Assembly: GCA_964414715.1 (NCBI GenBank) | Contig: CAYPXN010000131.1 | Span: 1 to 5,080, forward strand | Origin: CAYPXN01 sp964414715 | GTDB taxonomy: Bacteria > UBA10199 > JADFYH01 | DNA: 5,080 nucleotides | Direction of reading: 5' to 3' | In this document: one piece after another, positions 1 to 5,080 of the stretch | Position numbering within the stretch: the stretch's first letter is position 1 | Layout: every line of letters begins with the position of its first letter | Notes under the pieces: model-generated | Database searches by the model: none | Told to the model about the DNA's origin: nothing | Seen by the model: the letters and a program-made list of their open reading frames with translations, nothing else | Position numbers and translations under genes: made by a program

Positions 1-74
1 CCAAACTGCTTTTCAATCGATTGCAGTGCAAGATGAATGGCTTTTTCTTTTTCGTTCTGGTTCATGGCTTCCAT
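1..74 (-). CDS. recA: RecA recombinase, N-terminal fragment (3' end outside window)
   Basis: Only the first 24 codons plus two bases are present; the gene continues past the left edge. The peptide begins MEAMNQNEKEKAIHLALQSI and continues EKQFG. This matches the conserved RecA N-terminal helix, in which a Lys/Ala-rich stretch is followed by (L/I)xxIEKQFGKGSIM. RecA is the cytoplasmic ATP-dependent strand-exchange protein for recombination and the co-protease that triggers LexA cleavage in the SOS response. The start at 74 is chosen over the in-frame ATG at 65 because a strong Shine-Dalgarno lies 7 nt upstream of it and would be about 16 nt from the second ATG. Location downstream of pgpA, cinA and thpR supports the call, since recA commonly follows cinA and/or thpR. 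The Walker A and B motifs are outside the window, so function beyond the N-terminus is inferred from family and context. Confidence 0.9.
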   Translation of the reverse strand, partial: MEAMNQNEKEKAIHLALQSIEKQF

Positions 75-81
75 ATGATTG

Positions 82-89
82 TCTCCCTC
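82..89 (-). promoter_or_regulatory. Ribosome binding site of recA
   Basis: Read on the minus strand, the bases are GAGGGAGA, a strong purine-rich Shine-Dalgarno 7 nt before the ATG at 74. It decides the recA start between two in-frame ATGs three codons apart. It is clearly stronger than anything in front of thpR, cinA or pgpA, which fits a highly expressed gene with its own leader. Confidence 0.8.
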
Positions 90-109
90 TGAAAATAATA
101 AAATTTGTC

Positions 110-120
110 TCAACTATTGA
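110..120. promoter_or_regulatory. Small dyad TCAA-N3-TTGA near the predicted recA transcription start
   Basis: The plus strand reads TCAACTATTGA, a 4-bp inverted repeat around a 3-bp centre, placed at or just after the predicted recA start point. That is a usual place for a repressor operator such as LexA. The sequence does not match the LexA boxes I know (CTGT-N8-ACAG, GAAC-N4-GTTC, GTTC-N7-GTTC, TTAC-N3-GTAA). A 4-bp dyad in AT-rich DNA can easily arise by chance. A second, looser dyad, TGAC-N10-GTCA, spans 138-155 across the -35 and spacer. Confidence 0.2.
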
Positions 121-128
121 TCTGTAAA

Positions 129-156
129 CTTAAAAAATGACCCTAACCCTTGTCAA
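129..156 (-). promoter_or_regulatory. Candidate sigma-70-type promoter of recA
   Basis: On the minus strand a perfect TTGACA -35 hexamer (151-156) is followed after 16 nt by TTTAAG (129-134), a 4/6 match to the -10 consensus. Transcription would begin around 120-123, giving a leader of about 48 nt before the recA ATG. The element lies in the 118-bp gap between the coiled-coil gene and recA, as expected for a separately regulated recA. The -10 is weak and no start site is known, so this is a prediction. Confidence 0.45.
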
Positions 157-192
157 CCCAGATTTGGAAGGAATTTTTCTGGAAGTCAAAAC

Positions 193-606
193 TTAGTGTG
201 CAATATTTTTCTTCAAATGATTCACATCTTTTTTGAGCTTTCGATGCTCCGTAGAAAGGGTCACAATATCATGGGAAAGAGATTCAAAAACCTTGTTCAA
301 CTCATCTTTAGTTGCCATTTTGGAATTTACCTCTTCTAAATCTCTCTTGAGCTCATGATATCGGTAGGCATTCAATTCCTGTTCACTCACTACAATTTTG
401 AATACTTGCTGGATTTCTGTTTTTAATCCACTCTGAACTTGCTGAACATTTACCTCTAGTACTTTTAAACCATCTTTCGTATCTCGCAGTTCTTCCTTCA
501 CCTCAAGCAGACCCCCTTTCATCTCAATCATCACTTGTTGCATACTCAACATGCTTTGACTTATGACTTGAATGGAATCTTTAATTTCTTTGATCTCGTT
601 CTTCAT
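193..606 (-). CDS. Small coiled-coil protein of unknown function (137 aa)
   Basis: I do not recognise a named family. The protein is almost entirely predicted helix, rich in Lys, Glu, Gln and Leu, with almost no Pro and no Cys. Heptad-like spacing of Ile, Val, Leu and Met runs over about residues 1-70 and again over 80-135, with a possible hinge near 72-82 (VVSEQELNAYRYHE). Met residues cluster at 19, 22, 26 and 29 within the first helix. The MATKDEL stretch at 97-103 resembles short coiled-coil hypothetical proteins built on ATKDDL-type segments. There is no signal peptide or membrane span, so it is probably a cytosolic oligomer or scaffold. The start at 606 has an AGGAT Shine-Dalgarno (613-617) 6 nt upstream. 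It lies between the thpR terminator and recA, where many genomes have nothing. No strong terminator follows it, so readthrough into recA is possible. Coding reality is supported by length, the RBS and coherent coiled-coil composition; function is unknown. Confidence 0.75.
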   Translation of the reverse strand: MKNEIKEIKDSIQVISQSMLSMQQVMIEMKGGLLEVKEELRDTKDGLKVLEVNVQQVQSGLKTEIQQVFKIVVSEQELNAYRYHELKRDLEEVNSKMATKDELNKVFESLSHDIVTLSTEHRKLKKDVNHLKKNIAH

Positions 607-612
607 AGTTTT

Positions 613-617
613 ATCCT
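613..617 (-). promoter_or_regulatory. Ribosome binding site of the coiled-coil gene
   Basis: Minus-strand AGGAT lies 6 nt before the ATG at 606. It is a moderate Shine-Dalgarno that supports this start. The rest of the 607-720 leader has no convincing promoter. The best pair I see is TTGCTT, 17 nt, TAACAA, with only 3/6 matches in each hexamer, so I do not annotate it. Confidence 0.55.
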
Positions 618-669
618 AATCGCTAAATTGTTAATCATTTCTCTTTGCCGAAGCAATAGTTCTTTTAAC

Positions 670-704
670 AAAGCACAAAGGATGCCAAAGATTAAAAGTG
701 CTTT
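670..704. repeat. 7-bp inverted repeat in the thpR/coiled-coil intergenic region
   Basis: AAAGCAC (670-676) and GTGCTTT (698-704) are perfect inverse complements separated by 21 bp. The element lies between the thpR terminator and the start of the coiled-coil gene. It could be an operator or a weak hairpin in the leader of that gene. No T-tract follows on either strand, so it is not an obvious terminator. The arms are short, and chance is a realistic explanation. Confidence 0.25.
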
Positions 705-720
705 ACTTTCAGGAAATAAG

Positions 721-781
721 AAAAAATATCCAAAATCTGGAAAAATTTTCCAAATTCTGGATTTTAATTTCCAGATTTTGG
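721..781 (-). terminator. Likely Rho-independent terminator of the pgpA-cinA-thpR operon
   Basis: A perfect 14-bp inverted repeat is formed by CCAAAATCTGGAAA (730-743) and TTTCCAGATTTTGG (768-781), with a 24-nt loop. On the minus strand the stem is followed by ATATTTTTT (721-729). No T-tract follows on the plus strand, so the element points in the direction of the operon. The upstream arm lies inside thpR and encodes its last residues (PKSG), so coding and termination overlap. The stem has six G-C pairs and is AT-rich for a terminator. The loop contains a third, nearly identical box (750-760) that could pair instead with the thpR-proximal arm. Confidence 0.6.
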
Positions 782-1351
782 AAACTCATTGGAAAAATGG
801 AATTCCTTCAATTTTGTATAGAGAGGTCCTAAGGAAGTAAGCTGACTCTTAAAAAGAGCGAAATGTGTAACCTGAAAAGTCCCCAACTCCACCTTTTCAT
901 ATTCTTCCAAAGCTTTTTGCCATTTGGATCGGTCGCTCAAAGCTTTAATTCTTCCCAAACTGATGTGAGGCTGAAACTCTTTCTGTTCTGCCTGAAAAGG
1001 CAAATCACTCAACACATTCACAAGTTGGTGTTGAAGCCTTTTAAGTGGAACCAAATCTCCGGCAAGTCCCAACCAAAAAACCTTGGGTTTTTGGATCGAA
1101 GGAAACAAACCGATACCCTTTAAAGCGAAGTTCATGGCTGAAAACTTTGTAGCAAGCTGTGAAAGACGAGGGCTAAGATCTTCGTCCAACATTTTTTCTT
1201 CCACATTTCCTAGAAAGCGCAAAGTAAGATGCATATGGGAAGGATCCACCCACTTCACATCCGGCAACTGGCGATGCAAACGGGCAAAAGATTCATAAAT
1301 TTTTTTTCGAAGTTCCTCAGGAATTTCAATCGCCAGAAAAGAACGAATCAT
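764..1351 (-). CDS. thpR: RNA 2',3'-cyclic phosphodiesterase (2'-5' RNA ligase family)
   Basis: This is a 195-residue member of the 2H phosphoesterase superfamily, in the ThpR/LigT branch, of usual length. Family members hydrolyse 2',3'-cyclic phosphate RNA ends to 2'-phosphates and can ligate tRNA halves in vitro through 2'-5' bonds; the role in the cell is unclear. Both catalytic HxTx-type motifs are present: HLTL at residues 41-44, followed by RFLGN, and HISL at 129-132, followed by GRIK. The second has Ser in place of Thr, a common variant. The N-terminus, MIRSFLAIEIPEELR, is typical. It starts 15 bp after the cinA stop with no clear Shine-Dalgarno, so it is probably translated by coupling. 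The final codons form one arm of the downstream terminator. No signal peptide or membrane segment is seen. Family assignment is secure; physiological substrate is not known from sequence. Confidence 0.92.
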   Translation of the reverse strand: MIRSFLAIEIPEELRKKIYESFARLHRQLPDVKWVDPSHMHLTLRFLGNVEEKMLDEDLSPRLSQLATKFSAMNFALKGIGLFPSIQKPKVFWLGLAGDLVPLKRLQHQLVNVLSDLPFQAEQKEFQPHISLGRIKALSDRSKWQKALEEYEKVELGTFQVTHFALFKSQLTSLGPLYTKLKEFHFSNEFPKSGN

Positions 1352-1366
1352 AATTTTAAATGAACA

Positions 1367-2614
1367 CTACTGTTTGAGTAAATATTTACGAATCCAATTA
1401 AGAGCTACCGAAGACACAATCAGCTTAAACCATTCCCGATTGGTGGGATAATGAAATTTCTTTACCTCAATTTCTTCAGGTCCTGCGAGTGCTATAAAAA
1501 CTGTTCCGACAGGTTTCTCTTCAGAGCCTCCCCCAGGTCCTGCAATTCCCGTCACCGCCAAAGCCAAATCCGCCTGAAATTTTTGTCGAACCCCTTCTGC
1601 CATTTCAGAAGCGGTTTGGGCAGAAACAGCACCAAATTGTTCCAAAGTATCCGTCAAAATTCCAAGTTCTGAAATTTTGACCTCGTTGGAATATGCCACA
1701 ATGCCGCCCACAAAATATTCGGATGCACCCGGAACATTGGTAATACGATGGGCAAGCAATCCTCCGGTACAAGACTCCGCCAATGCCAACTTCATCTTTT
1801 TATCTTTCAATAATTTACCCACCACTTGTTCCAGACTTTCATCTTCTTCGCTGTAAACATACTCACCCACCACGCTACGCAATTGTTTGAGAGCATCCGA
1901 CAAGTAACGCTGGGCTTCCAACTCATCGTGACCCCAACTCGAAACCTTCAAAAACACCTCGGGTACCGAAACACGAAAGGCCAACTTGGTATTTCCCAAA
2001 GCCACACGATCTTTTAACAAAGGTTGGATCAAATGATCGAGCTTTGCTTCTTCGGCACCAAAACATTTCAGCGTTTTACTTTTAAAAAAAGTCGCTTTTT
2101 GGCTGCTTTTCAAGGAAGGCAAAATCCAGTTGAGAAAAATTTCCTTCATCTCTTTGGGAACACCCGGAAGGAAATAATAATTCACTCCCTGATATTCCAC
2201 TCTCACTCCCGGCGCAGACCCTACCGGATTAATATAGGCTTCCCCTCCCTTGGGAATCAGGGCTTGTTTCTCCTGATTCGGGGTCATAGTTCTTCCGCGA
2301 GAAGTATAATAATGATCAAGTTGGGCAATCACTTCCGGATGTTTTTCGAGAGAAAGACCAAATGTTTTGGCGGCAATCTCCACTGTAAAATCATCTACCG
2401 TAGGTCCCAAGCCTCCCGTGGAAATGACTACATTCACTTTCGAAGCTGCTGCCAACAATTCTTCACGGATCACTTTTTCATCGTCGGCAATCGTCACATG
2501 ACGAAGCACTTCAAAACCTTGTTTCCAAAGCTCTTCAGACAACCAAGCGGCATTAGTGTTTACAATATCACCCGAAACTACTTCGTTACCTATGGAGAGA
2601 ATTTGTATTTTCAT
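1367..2614 (-). CDS. cinA: CinA-family protein: MoCF-like domain fused to nicotinamide-nucleotide amidase
   Basis: At 415 residues this is full-length, two-domain CinA. The N-terminal MoCF/COG1058 domain (about 1-170) shows IGNEVVSGDIVNTN at 8-21, the phosphate-binding STGGLGPTVDD at 65-75 and LPGVPKEM at 149-156. In characterised CinA proteins this domain acts as an ADP-ribose or NAD-type pyrophosphatase. The C-terminal PncC domain (about 265-412) has ESCTGG at 280-285, GGIVAYSN at 303-310, VTGIAGPGGG at 354-363 and KPVGTV at 367-372. It deamidates NMN to nicotinic acid mononucleotide for NAD salvage. The ATG overlaps the pgpA stop as ATGA, indicating coupled translation, and thpR follows after 15 bp. 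CinA was named as competence-damage inducible, and its gene often lies beside recA. Here a terminator and an extra gene separate the two. All key motifs are intact, so both activities are expected, though not shown by sequence alone. Confidence 0.95.
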   Translation of the reverse strand: MKIQILSIGNEVVSGDIVNTNAAWLSEELWKQGFEVLRHVTIADDEKVIREELLAAASKVNVVISTGGLGPTVDDFTVEIAAKTFGLSLEKHPEVIAQLDHYYTSRGRTMTPNQEKQALIPKGGEAYINPVGSAPGVRVEYQGVNYYFLPGVPKEMKEIFLNWILPSLKSSQKATFFKSKTLKCFGAEEAKLDHLIQPLLKDRVALGNTKLAFRVSVPEVFLKVSSWGHDELEAQRYLSDALKQLRSVVGEYVYSEEDESLEQVVGKLLKDKKMKLALAESCTGGLLAHRITNVPGASEYFVGGIVAYSNEVKISELGILTDTLEQFGAVSAQTASEMAEGVRQKFQADLALAVTGIAGPGGGSEEKPVGTVFIALAGPEEIEVKKFHYPTNREWFKLIVSSVALNWIRKYLLKQ

Positions 2615-3063
2615 ATCAATCTTATCAATACCTGCATCACTAAATTTGCAAACACACCTGCCAGCAAGTCATCTCCCACCACTCCCCATCCACCTTTCCA
2701 TTTTTGATCAATCAAGCGGATGGGCCAGGGTTTGAGCATGTCAAAAAATCTAAAAACCAAAAAAGCCATCAAGGCATACTTCCAGGCGAAGGGAATAAAA
2801 AGAAGCGTCACCAGATAACCTGCTATTTCATCGATCACTATTTTTTGGCTATCATGTTGAGCAAAAATACCTTCTGCCAAACCCGCTACCCAAATGGAAA
2901 AAAGGGAAAATGTAAAAGTAAAAAGCAAAAAATGCCAAGCCGGCAAATGCGCAACAGCCGCATATAATAAAACTGCTACCGCAGTTCCATAAGTCCCCGG
3001 CATGCCTGGCAAAAACCCGACCCCTGCTCCGGTGGCGAAAAACAGGATGATGTTTCTATTCAT
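2611..3063 (-). CDS. pgpA: Phosphatidylglycerophosphatase A
   Basis: This 150-residue integral membrane enzyme of the PgpA family removes the phosphate from phosphatidylglycerophosphate, the last step in phosphatidylglycerol synthesis. The N-terminal GVGFLPGMPGTYGTAVA (residues 15-31) matches the family's glycine/proline-rich opening. The acidic motif HDSQKIVIDEIAGY (70-83) supplies the conserved Asp-Glu pair. FRFFDMLKPWPI (104-115) and GGWGVVGDDLLAG (124-136) are the other hallmark motifs. Hydrophobic stretches at about 4-12, 27-60, 83-105 and 133-150 fit a multi-span inner-membrane protein. No clear Shine-Dalgarno precedes the ATG at 3063. The frame is open upstream, but family N-termini align with this start. 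Its stop overlaps the cinA start by 4 bp. It lies 42 bp after the kinase-like gene, possibly in the same transcript. Confidence 0.95.
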   Translation of the reverse strand: MNRNIILFFATGAGVGFLPGMPGTYGTAVAVLLYAAVAHLPAWHFLLFTFTFSLFSIWVAGLAEGIFAQHDSQKIVIDEIAGYLVTLLFIPFAWKYALMAFLVFRFFDMLKPWPIRLIDQKWKGGWGVVGDDLLAGVFANLVMQVLIRLI

Positions 3064-3105
3064 CCATTTAGCATAGATGTTTTCAATTATTGTGGAAATA
3101 AAAAA

Positions 3106-5080
3106 TTAGCGGATGCGTCGATAAACAAAAAGGGCATTGGGTCTGTCACTGGAACCCGTGGGTAAAACATAATCAGCGTTCTTGGCGTAAGCTTCATTCA
3201 CAGGAGATTGATACACTACTTGCCACAAGCTCGAATCAAACTTCAGGGCACGGGTTTGAGCCTCAAAAACTCCCCTCCCGTTTTGAATCACTAAATAGCC
3301 CCCTACTTCTACATCTCGCCCCAGATAAGAACTTAACTCATAACCTTCTGGTATAATAAAAGAACCATAATTAGGATTAGACCAATAGCTCGCCCTTACT
3401 CCCAAAGCATCGTTCATTGAGCCTTTATCAGTTCGATGAATTCTTGCTCTCATTTCTACACTTAAATCATCTTCTGAAATAAATTCATCTGCTTTCACAA
3501 TATCATCGGGTTCTTTTGTCCAAACATGAGTTCCCAATCTAGCCAATGTTACGAAAGTAAAAGGAATTGGACCATGAGCATTGTCAACCGCTCTCATACG
3601 ACCTTCTGGAACATAAGCCATTAACAAACGATGCAATGCTTCCAATCGTCTAAATTGAAAATCACCCGTTACAATACCCTCAAAAATTCTATCAATAATA
3701 TCCATGGTAGGTTTTTCACTTGGTACTTGTTTGAGTAAAGCCTGAATAGCCATGTCCATGGAAGCTGCTGGCACCCTAAAACCTTCGGACAAATTTCTTT
3801 CCACATAAGAAAGAGAATCGGGAGGTCTCATTGTATCTTCATCTTCCCTGTCCGGATTGAATGATTCGGTTCTGTTAAAGGCATTTTTCGGTATTACAAA
3901 ACGAAAAGCAGAACCCTCGCCTGGAATACTTCTCACCCACAAAGGTCCCCAAGCACGTTCCCTCAAAATCTGAATAACCGAGGCAACCCCATGTCCGCTG
4001 CTTCCATTTACTTCTTTGCGCGCTTCTCTATAACCATCCTCTCCCAAACGATCAAAATTCTCAGGCAAAATTCCAATTCCCTGGTCAAACACTGTCATTT
4101 CCAGATCCCCTTCTCTGATAAAATGAGCGGTAATTCTGGGAAGCAATGCTTCCGGACCTTTCGCGGGATCTGAATATCGAAGGGCATTACTCAATAAATT
4201 TCCCATGACGTCCATCAGGGCAAATTCCAACTCCGGATCTTCATGGAGTAAAACTTCCTGGAAACGACAAGAAATACCCGGGAGAGTATCGATAGGAATT
4301 CCTGCCCGACTCGCCAAAGCCGTTGCAATTCCAGCCCCTTCACTCACTGCACTTGAAATACTTAAATAAGTCGACGTTTCTCCTGCGTGGATCAGACCTT
4401 CATTTAATACCATCCCTTTCTCCAGAAAACTCACCTCTGCATTCAAGGTCAGCAGGGCCGAAAGACGATTATTTAAGTCATGCAAAACTTGTCTCACCCC
4501 CGGTCCATCCAAAACTTCCTCACCCTCAACAACAAGACGATGATCTTCCATCCATTTCCAGGTTTCCCCGTAAGACCTCAAATCTTTCGTCCATTTTTGA
4601 TCCAATCTTTTTATTTCACCGAGACGTCCTCTTTGTCCCTCATCCAAAGAATTACCCAACTTCAATGCCTCATTCATGACCATTAATTCAGGAAGCACGC
4701 CATGCATCCATGTACGCATTTCTCCATAATGGGCATAAATATTTTTACGAAGTAATTTTGCAATATTGGGACTATACAAACCCCGTATGTGATAGAATTG
4801 TGCTTCCGTTGCCGAAACTTCAGCTTGAATCGTATTCCACTGTTCATGAAGACTTCTTAAAAAGGAATGTACCGATTCAAAATCAGCCGTCGAAGGAATT
4901 TCAATGACGGTCCCCACAGTCTGATCTCTTGAGACTTGAACATCTTCTACGGAAAACTCTCGGGGAAATTCCCGATACCGGAGTCGCATTCCTCCCACTT
5001 CCATGCGCAAACTTCGATACTGAGCTGCCTGAGGAAGAAGTTCCAACCATAATCTTGCTGTAGCATGAAGGCTTTCCGGT
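3106..5080 (-). CDS. Cytoplasmic sensor-histidine-kinase-like protein with unrecognised C-terminal domain (5' end outside window)
   Basis: The frame stays open to the right edge. The first possible start inside the window is a TTG at 5046 with no ribosome binding site, and 11 more in-frame codons precede it, so the gene is probably 5'-partial. Numbers below count from that TTG (646 residues). Residues 1-180 are mostly helical without signal peptide or membrane span. VRQVLHDLNNRLSALL (184-199) resembles a dimerisation/phosphoacceptor helix with His189 as the candidate phosphorylated residue. A GHKL ATPase domain spans about 260-387: N-box MGNLLSNALRYS (281-292) with Asn283 and Asn287, G1 box DQGIGI (321-326), glycine lid GSSGHGV (348-354) and GEGSAF (376-381). 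All look functional. Residues 405-646 follow an acidic linker and match nothing I recognise: a helical part (about 410-480), then a probably beta-rich part. No receiver domain or response regulator is visible. The ATP-binding call is firm; true kinase activity, signal and partner are inferred or unknown. Confidence 0.82.
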   Translation of the reverse strand, partial: PESLHATARLWLELLPQAAQYRSLRMEVGGMRLRYREFPREFSVEDVQVSRDQTVGTVIEIPSTADFESVHSFLRSLHEQWNTIQAEVSATEAQFYHIRGLYSPNIAKLLRKNIYAHYGEMRTWMHGVLPELMVMNEALKLGNSLDEGQRGRLGEIKRLDQKWTKDLRSYGETWKWMEDHRLVVEGEEVLDGPGVRQVLHDLNNRLSALLTLNAEVSFLEKGMVLNEGLIHAGETSTYLSISSAVSEGAGIATALASRAGIPIDTLPGISCRFQEVLLHEDPELEFALMDVMGNLLSNALRYSDPAKGPEALLPRITAHFIREGDLEMTVFDQGIGILPENFDRLGEDGYREARKEVNGSSGHGVASVIQILRERAWGPLWVRSIPGEGSAFRFVIPKNAFNRTESFNPDREDEDTMRPPDSLSYVERNLSEGFRVPAASMDMAIQALLKQVPSEKPTMDIIDRIFEGIVTGDFQFRRLEALHRLLMAYVPEGRMRAVDNAHGPIPFTFVTLARLGTHVWTKEPDDIVKADEFISEDDLSVEMRARIHRTDKGSMNDALGVRASYWSNPNYGSFIIPEGYELSSYLGRDVEVGGYLVIQNGRGVFEAQTRALKFDSSLWQVVYQSPVNEAYAKNADYVLPTGSSDRPNALFVYRRIR

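Noticed and set aside
158..182. CCAGA-N15-TCTGG hairpin downstream of the coiled-coil gene as a terminator
   Set aside because: The stem is only 5 bp with a 15-nt loop, and on the minus strand it is followed by GTTGACAAGG rather than a T-tract.
193..784. Coiled-coil gene as an insertion sequence or toxin-antitoxin cassette
   Set aside because: There is no transposase, no terminal inverted repeats with target duplication and no second small gene; the flanking similarity is only 12-13 bp.
535..840. Plus-strand open frame of 101 codons across the coiled-coil 5' end, intergenic region and thpR 3' end
   Set aside because: It overlaps two genes and the terminator hairpin, has no convincing ribosome binding site, and its peptide looks like a chance translation.
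863..1298. Two overlapping plus-strand frames opposite thpR
   Set aside because: Both are antisense to thpR, which has both HxTx motifs and the expected length; the frames show no motif of their own.
2024..2707. Plus-strand open frame of 227 codons opposite cinA and the pgpA end
   Set aside because: It lies antisense to cinA, whose two domains and catalytic motifs are all intact, and its translation shows no recognisable domain and low-complexity composition. It is a shadow frame.
3064..3105. T6 tract right after the kinase-like stop as a terminator before pgpA
   Set aside because: I found no stable hairpin preceding the T-tract, so continued transcription into pgpA cannot be excluded.
4323..4907. 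Three plus-strand frames (60-120 codons) opposite the kinase-like gene
   Set aside because: They are antisense to a long frame with clear GHKL motifs; their Pro/Ser-rich peptides are typical of shadow translation.

Overview
This window looks like a chromosomal stretch of a moderately AT-rich bacterium. All genes are on the minus strand, so transcription runs from high to low coordinates. In transcription order they are: a cytoplasmic sensor-kinase-like protein running off the right edge (3106-5080), pgpA (2611-3063), cinA (1367-2614), thpR (764-1351), a small coiled-coil protein (193-606), and the first 24 codons of recA (1-74) running off the left edge. The order pgpA-cinA-thpR-recA is a recurring bacterial arrangement, and I associate it with deltaproteobacteria-like lineages. 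The AT-richness and the unfamiliar kinase hint at an uncultured relative, but that placement is inference only.

Right part (3064-5080): the kinase-like protein has a His-containing HDLNN motif and a complete GHKL ATPase signature. These are followed by about 240 C-terminal residues that I do not recognise. No response regulator is visible beside it. Its frame is open to the window edge, so its true start is probably outside. A 42-bp gap separates it from pgpA.

Central part (764-3063): this is a tight housekeeping operon. pgpA and cinA overlap by 4 bp (ATGA), and cinA and thpR are 15 bp apart. The products are a phosphatidylglycerophosphate phosphatase (membrane lipid synthesis), a CinA/PncC-type enzyme (pyridine nucleotide salvage) and a 2H-family RNA phosphodiesterase. 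The operon ends in a 14-bp perfect inverted repeat that includes the last codons of thpR and is followed by a T-tract. The inverted repeat is part of a set of three similar CCA-N5-TGG boxes spaced 20-21 bp apart.

Left part (1-763): a 137-residue coiled-coil protein lies between the thpR terminator and recA. recA has its own strong ribosome binding site and a plausible promoter with two small dyads. I do not see a LexA box of any type I know.

I found no RNA genes, CRISPR arrays, transposases or integrases. The most interesting items are the phased box array and terminator at 730-781, the unrecognised C-terminal domain of the kinase-like protein, and the small coiled-coil gene separating recA from its usual partners.
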